A stretch of DNA of 64,000 nt, taken from positions 62,001 through 126,000 of the forward strand of contig CAVPJV010000002.1 in assembly GCA_963705515.1 (NCBI GenBank), written 5' to 3'. Made by a program: the position numbers and the translations under genes. Positions 28,584 to 37,218 of the stretch are shown here, one piece after another. The notes beneath the pieces were generated by a model that saw only the letters and a program-made list of their open reading frames with translations, did not search any database and was not told the origin of the DNA. The DNA is from Gaiellasilicea sp963705515 (GTDB taxonomy: Bacteria; Actinomycetota; Thermoleophilia; Gaiellales; Gaiellaceae). Within the stretch, counting starts at the first letter, position 1. Each line of letters starts with the position of its first letter.

Positions 28584-29516
28584 GGTGATGCGGCGTCGTG
28601 GTGCCTGAAGCGGGCGACCGTCTCGGCAACGCCCTCGGCCAGCGACGGCTGCTGCACCGGTCCGATCGCGGCTGCCAGTGCCTCGGCTTCGAGCTCCGCC
28701 GGGAACGGCAGTGCCGTCTCGTCCCAGGTGATCCTGCCTGCGGCCTCCGGGGCGGCGGCTTCGATCGCCGCGACGACCTCGGCCATCGTGGCCCGCACGC
28801 CGGGAAAGTTGGCCACGACCGCGCCCGCCGACGCAGAGCCGGCGGCGACGAACGCTCGGCCGACGGCGGGGGCGTAGTCGTACTGGGCGCGGCCGCCGTA
28901 GGCGATCGACGAAGCTCTCGCCCTCGGCGGCGGCCGCCATCGCCTGCGTCGGCCCCGCGGTCATCCCCTGGTCGCGGCCGGGGCCGTAGACCACGTAGGG
29001 CCTGATCCCGACCGACGGGACGCCCGACTCGGCGTGGTAGAGCCGGGCCGTGCCCTCGTTCGCAAGCTTGTAGACGCCGTAGATCGTTCCGGGTGCGGTG
29101 CCGCCGCTCTCGGGCGCCGGTGAGGGATCATCAGGCCCGTAGACGGCCGCGGAGCTCGCGTAGGCCACGCCTGGAATCCGATCGAGCCGCTCTTTGACGG
29201 CCTCGAAGACGTTGACCGTCCCGACGACGTTGACGCGCGCCCCGAGCGCCGGGTCGGCGCGGCAGAACGGGACCTGGAGCGCTGCGAGGTGCACGACCCG
29301 CGTGATCTCGTGCTCGTCCAGCGTGCGGCCGAGTGCGGCGAGGTCGGTGATGTCGCCCCGCACCAGGGTCAGCCGAGCGCGCTCGTCCGCGGTGAGGATC
29401 AGCTCGAGGCGGTGGGTCGCGTCCCCGAGGTCGTACCCAACCGGCTCGTCGCCGTCGTCGAGCACCGCTTTCACCGCCCAGGCGCCGACGCACCCGAGCG
29501 CTCCCGTGACCAGCAC
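28580..29516 (-). pseudogene. NAD-dependent sugar epimerase/dehydratase, frameshifted
   Basis: Extended SDR of nucleotide-sugar epimerase type. The first part reads VLVTGALGCVGAWAVKAVL, then HLAALQVPFCRADP and the YGVYK active-site region. After AAAEGESF the frame breaks. The continuation (SIAYGGRAQYDYAP, then VANFPGVRATMAEVVAAIEA to the end) is in another frame. One extra base near 28907-28910 (CTTCGTCGATC where CTTCTCGATC would be in frame) explains it. Start taken as GTG 29516; CTG 29528 is possible. Either a recent pseudogene or a sequencing error; the rest is well preserved. Confidence 0.8.
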
Positions 29517-29524
29517 ACGCTCGC

Positions 29525-30241
29525 TCAGTAGACGGCCCGCCCGCCCGAGATGTCGTACGTGGCGCCGGTGGAGAAGGAGCACTCCTCGCTCGCGAGCCAG
29601 CAGACGAGCGCAGCGACTTCGTCGACGCCGCCGAGGCGCCCCATCGGGATCTTCTCGACCATGTAGCGGATGTGCTCCTCCGACATGCCGGCGAGGAGCG
29701 GTGTCTCGATCACCGCCGGCGCGATGCAGTTGACGAGCACGTTCGTCCCGGCGAGGTCCTTGCCGATTGCCTTCGTCATCGCGATCACCGCGGCCTTCGA
29801 GGACGAGTAGGCCGCCGCCATCGGGTTGCCCTCCTTGCCCGCGATCGAGGCGATGTTGACGATGCGGCCGTAGTTCCGCTCGGTCATCCCCGGGATCACG
29901 GCGCGGTTGGCGAAGAACGTCCCGTCGGCGTTGATCGCGAGGACGCGGCGCCACTCGTCGTCGCTCACCTCCACGGTCCGGAGCGAGTCGCCGGTGACCC
30001 CGGCCGAGCAAACGAGGATCGAGAGCGGGCCGAGCTCGGCCTCCGCCCGCTCGACCGCGCCGACGATGTCCTGTGAGCTGCGGACGTCTCCGGTGAGCGA
30101 GAGCACTCCCGGCGGACCGCCCTCGGCGAGGTCGAGCGTCGCCACCTTCCCGCCCTCCCGGAGCAGTCGCTCGGCGACGGCTGCGCCGATCCCGCTCGAG
30201 CCCCCGGTGACGAGGGCCACTCTGCCGCCGAACCGGCTCAC
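29525..30241 (-). CDS. Short-chain dehydrogenase/reductase
   Basis: Classical SDR of 238 residues. It has VTGGSSGIGAAVAERLL near the N-terminus, a catalytic Ser in NIASIAGKEG, and Tyr-Lys in AAYSSSKAAV. The C-terminus FSTGATYDISGGRAVY is typical of SDRs that oxidise sugars or hydroxy acids. The GTG start at 30241 overlaps the stop of the enolase-superfamily gene (GTGA). Together with the neighbouring dehydratase and hydroxyacid dehydrogenase it looks like part of a sugar-acid or hydroxy-acid pathway. Substrate not assigned. Confidence 0.85.
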   Translation of the reverse strand: MSRFGGRVALVTGGSSGIGAAVAERLLREGGKVATLDLAEGGPPGVLSLTGDVRSSQDIVGAVERAEAELGPLSILVCSAGVTGDSLRTVEVSDDEWRRVLAINADGTFFANRAVIPGMTERNYGRIVNIASIAGKEGNPMAAAYSSSKAAVIAMTKAIGKDLAGTNVLVNCIAPAVIETPLLAGMSEEHIRYMVEKIPMGRLGGVDEVAALVCWLASEECSFSTGATYDISGGRAVY

Positions 30242-31410
30242 CAGTCGCCCACGCTGCCGTCGGCGTAGAAGACCCGCTGGGGAAGCTCGGGCTCGAACGG
30301 ATGCTCGCGCACGACGTCGAGGTCGATCTCGACGCCGAGGCCCGGCAGATCGCTCGGCTGCGCCCGCATCCCGTCGGACTCGATCCGGTGCGAGTCCGTC
30401 ACCACCTCGGTGCGCCACGGCACGTCGGCCGTGACCGCCTCGCAGATGACGTAGGACGGCGTTGCGAAGCCGAGCTCGATCGACGCCGCCGTCGACACCG
30501 GCCCCTGCGGGTTGTGCGGCGCGAGGGCAACGCGATACGTCTCGGCGAGCGCGGCGATCCGACGTGCCTCCGTGAAGCCGCCGCAGTGGGTGATGTCGGG
30601 CTGAAGCACGCTGCAGGCACCCTTCTCGAGCAGCTCGCGGAACCCGTGCACGCCGACGAGCCGCTCACCGGTCGCGATCGGGGTCGTCACCGAGCGCTGG
30701 ATCGCGGCGATGTCGTCGGCCCGCTCCGGCCAGCACGGCTCCTCGAGCCAGTAGAGGCCGAACGGCTCGAGCGCCGCCGCGAACAGGTGCCCCATGCGCG
30801 GACTCGGCCGGGCGTGGCAGTCGACCATGATGTCGATCTCGTCCCCGACCGCCTCCCGCATCGCGGCCACGCAGCGTTCGGCATGGCGCACGGGCGCGAG
30901 GCCCTCGAGCGGCATCGTCGGCGGCACCGCCATCGTCTTGAACGCGGTGAAGCCGCTCTCGACCATCGCGGCGGCGAGTTCCGCGAAGCGCTGCGGCTCG
31001 TCGCTCTCGTAGAAGTCCTCCATCTTCCCACCGCCGAGATGTCCGTAGAGCCGCACCTCGTTTCGGACTCGTCCACCCCACAGCCGGTGACAGGGGACGC
31101 CGTGTACCTTGCCGAGGAGGTCCCAGAGCGCGATGTCAATGCCGCTCATCGCCGTCCCGCGGACGATCCCGCTCGCATGCCAGAAGTGCTGGCGGAACAT
31201 CATCTGCCAGAGGTGCTCGATCCGGGTCGGGTCCTCGCCGACGATCAGCTCCGCGATGTCCTCGACGGCGCCGACGACCGCGCGCGTGTGCCACTCGAGC
31301 GTCGCTTCGCCCCAGCCGTACAGCCCCGGCTCGTCGGTGACGACGCGGACGAAGACCCAGTTGCGCATCCGGGCATGGCAGACGTGCGTCTCGACGGCTG
31401 TGATCTTCAC
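30238..31410 (-). CDS. Enolase-superfamily dehydratase, galactonate dehydratase-like
   Basis: Mandelate racemase/muconate lactonizing family protein of 390 residues. The N-terminal capping domain includes GWGEATLEWHTRAV. The barrel has metal ligands D in IDIMVDCHARPS, E in WLEEPCWPE and E in IATGERLVG, and a catalytic His in APHNPQGPV. The C-terminus VFYADGSVGDW is characteristic of galactonate-type acid sugar dehydratases. The GTG start overlaps the ceramidase-like gene stop. Exact sugar-acid specificity cannot be read. Confidence 0.85.
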   Translation of the reverse strand: MKITAVETHVCHARMRNWVFVRVVTDEPGLYGWGEATLEWHTRAVVGAVEDIAELIVGEDPTRIEHLWQMMFRQHFWHASGIVRGTAMSGIDIALWDLLGKVHGVPCHRLWGGRVRNEVRLYGHLGGGKMEDFYESDEPQRFAELAAAMVESGFTAFKTMAVPPTMPLEGLAPVRHAERCVAAMREAVGDEIDIMVDCHARPSPRMGHLFAAALEPFGLYWLEEPCWPERADDIAAIQRSVTTPIATGERLVGVHGFRELLEKGACSVLQPDITHCGGFTEARRIAALAETYRVALAPHNPQGPVSTAASIELGFATPSYVICEAVTADVPWRTEVVTDSHRIESDGMRAQPSDLPGLGVEIDLDVVREHPFEPELPQRVFYADGSVGDW

Positions 31411-32774
31411 GAGACCCCGCGCAGGAGCGCGACGCTCTCGTCGATGACGCGGTCGACCTCGCCCCGATCGACGTTCGAGCTCGTGATCCCGTAGGCCCAG
31501 CGGTAGCGGTCCTGGTCGAGAACGTCGTCGAGCGGAACCCCGGCGACCAGGTCGAGATCCTCGCTGGCGGGGAGGTAGCCCGCGTAGTCGTTCGTGTAGC
31601 CGAGCATGAACGTCGTCTCGAACGGGCTGCCCTCGCGGATGCGGGTCCCGCACTCGTTGAAGAGCTCGAACGGGTTCGCCGCGATCGCCGCGCCGCCGAT
31701 CCTGAGCACCTGCAGCTCGGCGCGGACCGGCTCGTCGGTCCGGCGCGCCATGTCCGCGTACATCTTGAGCGCGGAGCGCTGGTACAGGACCGGGAAGTCC
31801 TGCGCGGACGTGGCGGTGTGGACGCTCTCCGGCCACGCCGCCGGGAACTCGGGATCCGGCTCCTTCGAGAGCTCTGCGATCCGGCCCTCCAGCTCCTCGA
31901 CGCCCCACGGGATCCGACGGCGCCGGAGCTCGACCCAGGTCGAGGCGGCTCCGAGCTCTGCGTCGGCTGTCGTCTCGATTCCTTCCAGCGTGTCGAGCAC
32001 CGCCGTGCCGACGGCCTGCCCGAACTCGTCGCGGCGCTCGAAGCTGTGCCTGCTCGCCTCGCGATTGCCGAACCAGTAGTCCCAGGCGGCGATGTCGCCG
32101 GCGCAGCCCTGGAGGAAGATGCACTCGACGCCCGGCACGCCGGCCTCGACCGTCTCGCGCAGCGGGCCGGGGAAGTCCGGGTTCCAGAGCAGCGCCTCGC
32201 CGCCGATCAGCGTCGGATGGCAGGCGAAGCTCACGACGACGGCGATCGGTTCCCCGTTCTCGTCGTCCACGCGAAGCACCGGCACGCTGTCGTCCACCGG
32301 TCGCTGCCGCTGCACCCTGTTGACGCTGATCCCGGGTGCGCGACCGGTTCCCCAGCCGACGCGCACGGGCTTCCGGCCGCGCCAGGCGGCGTACACGGCT
32401 CCCGCGAGCAGGTCGGGGAGAGACTCGACCCAGGGCGCGAACGAGCCGGTGTCTGCGAGCCCGGCGACCGTCGAGCCACGGGAGACGCTCGGCGCGCTGT
32501 GGTTGTGGGCGGCGTTCACGAGTACCGCCTCCGGCGCGATCCCGGTCAGTCTCTGCACGCGCTCGCGCACGGCGGCGGTCATGTCCGCGCCGGCGAAGAC
32601 GAGGTCGATCGCGACGATCGCGACCTGCGTGCTCCCGTCGTCGAGGACGAGCGCCTGCCCGATCATCGGCTCGCGGATCCCCTCCGCGAGGCCGGTACGG
32701 GCCGACCAGCACCCGTGGGGGAGGCCGGACGGAGGCGTGACGTCGACTCGCGCGACGCCGGCGGTCAAGCTCAT
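31407..32774 (-). CDS. Neutral/alkaline ceramidase-like hydrolase, copy 1
   Basis: A 455-residue protein resembling the N-terminal catalytic domain of neutral/alkaline ceramidases, which cleave N-acyl amide bonds. It begins AGVARVDVTPPSGLPHGCW. Likely zinc ligands are in NAAHNHSAP (90-95) and VSFACHPTL (H186). No signal peptide is visible, so it is probably cytoplasmic, unlike secreted ceramidases. Shine-Dalgarno AAAGGA precedes the ATG at 32774. A paralog is at 39519-40898 in the mirrored rightward block. The natural substrate is unknown; a small N-acyl or amide compound fits the neighbours better than ceramide. Confidence 0.75.
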   Translation of the reverse strand: MSLTAGVARVDVTPPSGLPHGCWSARTGLAEGIREPMIGQALVLDDGSTQVAIVAIDLVFAGADMTAAVRERVQRLTGIAPEAVLVNAAHNHSAPSVSRGSTVAGLADTGSFAPWVESLPDLLAGAVYAAWRGRKPVRVGWGTGRAPGISVNRVQRQRPVDDSVPVLRVDDENGEPIAVVVSFACHPTLIGGEALLWNPDFPGPLRETVEAGVPGVECIFLQGCAGDIAAWDYWFGNREASRHSFERRDEFGQAVGTAVLDTLEGIETTADAELGAASTWVELRRRRIPWGVEELEGRIAELSKEPDPEFPAAWPESVHTATSAQDFPVLYQRSALKMYADMARRTDEPVRAELQVLRIGGAAIAANPFELFNECGTRIREGSPFETTFMLGYTNDYAGYLPASEDLDLVAGVPLDDVLDQDRYRWAYGITSSNVDRGEVDRVIDESVALLRGVS

Positions 32775-32787
32775 GGACGATCCTTTC

Positions 32788-33684
32788 TCACTGTTGGACG
32801 ACCAGCTCGTGGTAGGCCTCGGGGCGGCGCTTCTTGAGCGCGAACCACGGGTTCTCCCGGGCGCGCTCGATCGGCTCGGGGTCGAGCTCGACGGCGATCC
32901 ACTGATTCCCGGTACCGGGCTCGGACTGCGCGAGCATCGAGCCGTCGGGCGCGAGGACGTAGGCGCCGCCGACGTGGGTGCTGTGCCCGTCGAACCCGAC
33001 CATGTCCGAGAAGACGGCATAGACGCCGTTGTCCCGGGCGAGGAAGTCGTGGAGCCGTGGCGGGCTCGGCCGCTCCTCGAGCAGCTCCTCCTGCGCGCGC
33101 ACGATCGCCTCGTCGTCCAGCTCGCGCCCGCGCCCGTCGAAAGTGAGAACGCCGCCGCCTGCGGGCATCGTCCGGTTCGCGTGCGGGAGCAGGATCACCT
33201 CGGCGCCCTTCAGCGCCAGGATGCGCCAGCTCTCGAAGAAGTCGCTGTCGTGGCAGATCGCTGTTCCGACCGTGCAGAAGCCGAGGTCGTAGACACCCCA
33301 TTCGTATGCCTGCCGGAAGCGGAAGAACTCGTCGAAGGAGGCGTGCACCTTGCGCTGGAGGCCGATCAGGCCGTCCGGCCCGACGAGCGCGCAGGTGTTG
33401 TAGTGCGTGCCGCGGTGTAGCTCGCAGAAGCCGTACGACACGACGATCCCGGACTTCTTCGCCTGCTCGTGGATGGTGCGAAAGATGCGCCCGTCGTGAG
33501 GCTCGGCGAACCGCGTCACCTCCGGGCTGCCGTTGTTTCCCGTGACCGACGTCTCCGGGAAGACGACGAGGTCGCACCCAGCCTCGGCCGTCTCCGCGAT
33601 CAGCCGCACGTGCGTCTCGAGGTTGTGCTCGACGTCCAGGTGACGGACGTCGACCTGGGTCGCGGCGACCGTGCAGCGCCGCAT
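32788..33684 (-). CDS. Carbon-nitrogen hydrolase (nitrilase superfamily)
   Basis: Amidase or carbamoylase of 298 residues. The catalytic triad is visible: E44 in VFPETSVTG, K112 in QRKVHAS and C144 in AICHDSDFF. The family members closest in motif act on amides or N-carbamoyl amino acids. The ATG overlaps the stop of the AstE-like gene by one base (ATGA), and the ceramidase-like gene starts 13 bases after its stop. It is part of the leftward catabolic block. Confidence 0.87.
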   Translation of the reverse strand: MRRCTVAATQVDVRHLDVEHNLETHVRLIAETAEAGCDLVVFPETSVTGNNGSPEVTRFAEPHDGRIFRTIHEQAKKSGIVVSYGFCELHRGTHYNTCALVGPDGLIGLQRKVHASFDEFFRFRQAYEWGVYDLGFCTVGTAICHDSDFFESWRILALKGAEVILLPHANRTMPAGGGVLTFDGRGRELDDEAIVRAQEELLEERPSPPRLHDFLARDNGVYAVFSDMVGFDGHSTHVGGAYVLAPDGSMLAQSEPGTGNQWIAVELDPEPIERARENPWFALKKRRPEAYHELVVQQ

Positions 33685-34694
33685 CAGTCGAGCTCCGCGA
33701 GGTCTGCCTCGCGGGCGACCACGATGACGTTGTCTCCCTGCTCGGTCGTGGCAACCGCCCGGACGACGCAGACGATCCCGTCGGTCTTCGCGTGGATGGT
33801 CTCCGGCTCCCGGTCGAGCCGCTCGAGGAACTGCATCCGGCCGACTGGCTCACCCGCCTCGACGTGCTGGCCGAGGTCGACGAGCGTCTCGAAGAGACCG
33901 GACTCGGGCGCGAGCAGGTAATTGTCGAGCTCGGTCGCCATCAGGAGCGTCGGCGGCGACTCGCGGACGACGACCTCGCCCTGGAGCGCGCCGACGTGCC
34001 GGAGTACGTTCGCGAGGCCGGAGGACGCGAGCCGGTGGATCTCGGCCGTGACGTGCCCGCCGCCGCCGAGCTCCGTGCTGACGACGATCTTCCCCTGGCG
34101 CTCCGCCTCGGTGACGAGCAGGCCGGTGCCGCCGATGTCGATGTAGACGCAGCACCAGTCGGTGTTCCAGGCGAGCATTCCCTCGACCATCTGCCGCCGT
34201 TGGATCGCGTCGTCGACCCAGTGCATCTCGGACCACGGAAGGTGGAGCGCGTTGCGCCCGCCGCTGTGGATGTCGACGATCACGTCCGAGATCGGGAAGA
34301 GCTCGGTCGAGAGGAAGTGGGCGAGCTGCTCGTCGGCCGGGCCGGTCGGGGAGCCCGGGAACGAACGGTTCAGGTTCGCGCCCGAGGGCCAGAGGCGCGT
34401 GTACGCGCGCGAGGCCTCCGGCGAGGCGCACGGGATCACGATCACGCGGCCGGTGACCTGCTCCGGCTGCAGCGTCCTGGCGAGGCTGAGCGCCGCGATC
34501 TGGCCCTCCGGCTCGTCGCCGTGCACCCCGCCGATCACGAGCACCGTCGGCCCGGCGCCGTTCCCGACGGAGACGATCGGGATCCAGAGACTCGACCAGC
34601 CGGCGGTGTTCGACGAGCGCGGCACCTTCAGCATCCCGATCTGCTTCCCGTCAGCCGTCGGGTCGATGGTGCAGGAAACCGGAGAGTCGCTCAT
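33684..34694 (-). CDS. AstE/AspA-family zinc deacylase, copy 1
   Basis: A 336-residue member of the succinylglutamate desuccinylase/aspartoacylase family, possibly DoeB-like (N-acetyl-diaminobutyrate deacetylase). Zinc and substrate motifs are GGVHGDEPEGQ, TRLWPSGANLNRSFPGSP and VIVDIHSGG. The C-terminal beta domain starts at about 250. It heads the leftward block and diverges from the gene at 34784. The 89-base spacer carries two GntR-type dyads. A close paralog (37215-38237) lies in the opposite block; the two share most motif residues. Confidence 0.83.
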   Translation of the reverse strand: MSDSPVSCTIDPTADGKQIGMLKVPRSSNTAGWSSLWIPIVSVGNGAGPTVLVIGGVHGDEPEGQIAALSLARTLQPEQVTGRVIVIPCASPEASRAYTRLWPSGANLNRSFPGSPTGPADEQLAHFLSTELFPISDVIVDIHSGGRNALHLPWSEMHWVDDAIQRRQMVEGMLAWNTDWCCVYIDIGGTGLLVTEAERQGKIVVSTELGGGGHVTAEIHRLASSGLANVLRHVGALQGEVVVRESPPTLLMATELDNYLLAPESGLFETLVDLGQHVEAGEPVGRMQFLERLDREPETIHAKTDGIVCVVRAVATTEQGDNVIVVAREADLAELD

Positions 34695-34715
34695 GCCCGC
34701 AGGCGACTCTAGTGG

Positions 34716-34745
34716 ATTGTTGACAATTTCGCTATGATCGACAAT
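34716..34745. promoter_or_regulatory. Tandem GntR-type operators in the 34.7-kb divergon
   Basis: ATTGTTGACAAT (34716-34727) fits the dyad ATTGT-NN-ACAAT. ATGATCGACAAT (34734-34745) keeps one perfect half. Their centres are 18 bp apart. The same pair with the same spacing occurs before the GntR gene at 51074-51103. A TATGAT -10-like box (34733-34738) lies within the second site. Confidence 0.7.
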
Positions 34746-34783
34746 CTGGCCCGGCCAACCGGCATCGTTCCAAGGAGCCCTGC

Positions 34784-35920
34784 TTGAAAATCACCGATGT
34801 CGAGGCCGTTGTCCTGCGCCAGACCGCGGTCAACGAGGGAATCGCGGACGGCAGCCAGGACGACCTCGTCATCCTGGTGCACACAGACGAGGGGATCACC
34901 GGCATCGGCGAGGTCGATTCCGCGCCCGAAGCCGTCGCGGCGCTCGTGACCGCGCCGGGCTCGCATGCGATTGCGAACAGCCTGCGCCAGCTGCTGATCG
35001 GCGAGGACCCGCTCGACGTGGAGCGGCTCTGGGACAAGATGTACCGCGGCGTCATCTTCATCGGCCGGCGCGGGATCGCGATCCACGCGATCAGCGGGAT
35101 CGACATCGCGCTCTGGGACATCAAGGGGAAGGCGCTCGGCAAGCCGGTGTGCGAGCTGCTCGGCCGGCCGGTCCGGCACGAGCGGATCCGCGCCTATGCG
35201 TCGCGGCTGATGCCGGACACGACCGACGAGGTCACCGAGGCCGTCTCCGCGCTCCGCGAGCAGGGCTTCACGGCCGTCAAGCTCGGCTGGGGGCCGCTGG
35301 GACGAGATCCCGACCACGACGTGCGCCTCGCCGCCGCGGCCCGGGAGGCCGGCGGCGACGGCGTCGAGATCATGATCGACGCCGGGCTCGGCTATGTCGC
35401 CGACGCGGCCACCGCGATCCGCGTCGCGCGCGAGCTCGAGCAACTCGGCGTCTACTGGCTCGAGGAGCCCTTCGAGCCGGACGAGTACGAGGCCTACGCC
35501 GAGCTCGCCGATGCGGTCGACCTGACGATCGCGGCCGGCGAGCAGGACGCGACCCGCTGGGGCTTCCGCGAGCTGATCGAGCGCGGGCACGTCGACCTGA
35601 TCCAGCCCGACGTCACCAGGTGCGGCGGGATCACCGAGCTGATGCGGATCGCCGCGCTCGCGGAGGAGCACGGCGTCTCGCTGGTCCCGCACGCGTGGAA
35701 GAGTGGGATCATCAAGGCCGCCTCGCTGCACTGCAACGCCGTGCTCGACGAGGCGCTGTTCCAGGAGTACTGCGTCGCGGAGACCGAGATCAACACGAAG
35801 CTGACCAGGCAGCTGCTGCCGATCGAGTCGGACGGCTACGTCCCGGTCCCGACGGAGCCAGGACTTGGTATCGACCTGGACGAGGACGTCTTCTCGTCCC
35901 TACGCGTGGAGGCACGATGA
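34784..35920 (+). CDS. Enolase-superfamily protein (mandelate racemase family)
   Basis: A 378-residue protein with N-terminal capping domain and barrel. Metal ligands are seen in EIMIDAGLGY, YWLEEPFEPDE and IAAGEQDATRW. PDVTRCGGITE and VPHAWKSG supply the likely catalytic Asp and His. The Lys side is FTAVKLGWG. The start is TTG at 34784 with AAGGAG seven bases upstream. It is the first gene of the rightward block; the stop overlaps the aminotransferase ATG (ATGA). It probably dehydrates or epimerises an acid sugar or related hydroxy acid. Confidence 0.83.
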   Translation: MKITDVEAVVLRQTAVNEGIADGSQDDLVILVHTDEGITGIGEVDSAPEAVAALVTAPGSHAIANSLRQLLIGEDPLDVERLWDKMYRGVIFIGRRGIAIHAISGIDIALWDIKGKALGKPVCELLGRPVRHERIRAYASRLMPDTTDEVTEAVSALREQGFTAVKLGWGPLGRDPDHDVRLAAAAREAGGDGVEIMIDAGLGYVADAATAIRVARELEQLGVYWLEEPFEPDEYEAYAELADAVDLTIAAGEQDATRWGFRELIERGHVDLIQPDVTRCGGITELMRIAALAEEHGVSLVPHAWKSGIIKAASLHCNAVLDEALFQEYCVAETEINTKLTRQLLPIESDGYVPVPTEPGLGIDLDEDVFSSLRVEAR

Positions 35921-37218
35921 CCCAGATCTCGTCCGACGCCGGTGCGGCGCTCGCCGCCCGCGCGGCCGCCGTCATCCCTGGAGGCGTCAACAGCGGCCAG
36001 CGCCGCGTCCCCGGCCTCGAGGAGCTCGTCGTCACGGCGACGAGCGGCTCCACCTTCACCGACGCAGACGGACGTGTCTTCACCGACTACCACGCCGCCT
36101 TCGGCCCGCCGCTCCTCGGGCACAACGACCCGGACGTGGACGGAGCCGTAGCGGGCGCCGCGGGGTTGATGGGCGTCGGTGTCACGCCCGTCGAGATCGA
36201 GCTGGCGGAGCGGCTCGTCGACGTCGTGCCCTCGCTCGAGAAGGTGCTGTTGACCGCGACGGGAAGTGAGGCGACCTTCCACGCGCTCCGGCTCGCGCGC
36301 ACGGTGACCGGCCGCCGCCACGTGATCAAGTTCCAGGGCTGCTACCACGGCTGGCACGACTCGGTCGCGATGAACGTGATCTCCCCCGCGGACCGCGTCG
36401 GCGGCAAGGACCCGCTCTCGCAGGGGATCCTCCCCGAGGTTCTCGATGCGACGATCGTCTGCCGGTTCAACGACGCCGCAGCGGTCGAGCAGGCTCTCAC
36501 CGACCACGACGTCGCCGCGATCATTCTCGAGCCGATCCCGCACAACATCGGCACCGTCCTGCCGAAGCCGGGCTTCCTCGAGCGGCTGCGCGAGCTCGCG
36601 ACAAAGCACGGGACCGTGCTCGTCTTCGACGAGGTGATCACGGGCTTCCGGCACGGGCTCGGCGGCTACCAGGCGATCGCCGGCGTGACGCCCGACCTGA
36701 CCACGCTCGGCAAGGCGATGGCCAACGGCTGGCCCGTCTCGGCGCTCGGGGGCAAGGCGGAGCTGATGGAGCTGTTCTCGACGACACCCGGGCAGCCGGC
36801 CTTCTTCGCAGGCACGTTCAACGGGCACCCGGCCACGACAGCGGCGGCGCTCGCGACGCTGGACAAGCTCCAGCGCGAGCCCGTGCACGAGCACGTCTTC
36901 CGGCTCGGGGAGCGCGCGCGCGAAGGACTGCGCGCCCTCTACGCGCGCCTCGGCGTCCCGGTGGCCGTCGCCGGCTTCGGCTCGATCTTCGTCACGTACT
37001 TCCTCGAGGGGCCGGTCGAGAGCTACGACGACCTGCTCCGGAACGACGTTGACCTCTTCATCGGTTACCGGCGCGAGCTGATGCGCCACGGGATCTTCGA
37101 GCTGCCGCTGAACCTGAAGCGGAGCCACTTCTCGTACGCCCACACCGACGAGGACGTCGACCGCCTGCTCGAGGCGACCGAGACCGCGGTCGCCGCGGCG
37201 CTGGCCGCACGCGCGTGA
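35917..37218 (+). CDS. Class III aminotransferase (glutamate-1-semialdehyde aminomutase-like)
   Basis: PLP fold-type I enzyme of 433 residues. PLP lysine is K266 in LTTLGKAMANGWP. The cofactor aspartate is D238 in VFDEVITGFR, and TATGSEATFHALRLAR and FQGCYHGWHD match the GSA-aminomutase branch. The catabolic operon argues for an amino-acid or amine transaminase rather than heme synthesis. It overlaps the preceding enolase gene by four bases and the following deacylase gene by four bases. An ectoine-type diaminobutyrate route with the AstE/DoeB-like neighbour is one possibility, but no other ectoine gene is seen. Confidence 0.85.
   Translation: MTQISSDAGAALAARAAAVIPGGVNSGQRRVPGLEELVVTATSGSTFTDADGRVFTDYHAAFGPPLLGHNDPDVDGAVAGAAGLMGVGVTPVEIELAERLVDVVPSLEKVLLTATGSEATFHALRLARTVTGRRHVIKFQGCYHGWHDSVAMNVISPADRVGGKDPLSQGILPEVLDATIVCRFNDAAAVEQALTDHDVAAIILEPIPHNIGTVLPKPGFLERLRELATKHGTVLVFDEVITGFRHGLGGYQAIAGVTPDLTTLGKAMANGWPVSALGGKAELMELFSTTPGQPAFFAGTFNGHPATTAAALATLDKLQREPVHEHVFRLGERAREGLRALYARLGVPVAVAGFGSIFVTYFLEGPVESYDDLLRNDVDLFIGYRRELMRHGIFELPLNLKRSHFSYAHTDEDVDRLLEATETAVAAALAARA

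Noticed and set aside
34720..34725. TTGACA as a -35 box for the enolase gene at 34784
   Set aside because: It is only seven bases from the TATGAT -10-like sequence, too close for a promoter; it is better explained as part of the ATTGTTGACAAT operator dyad.
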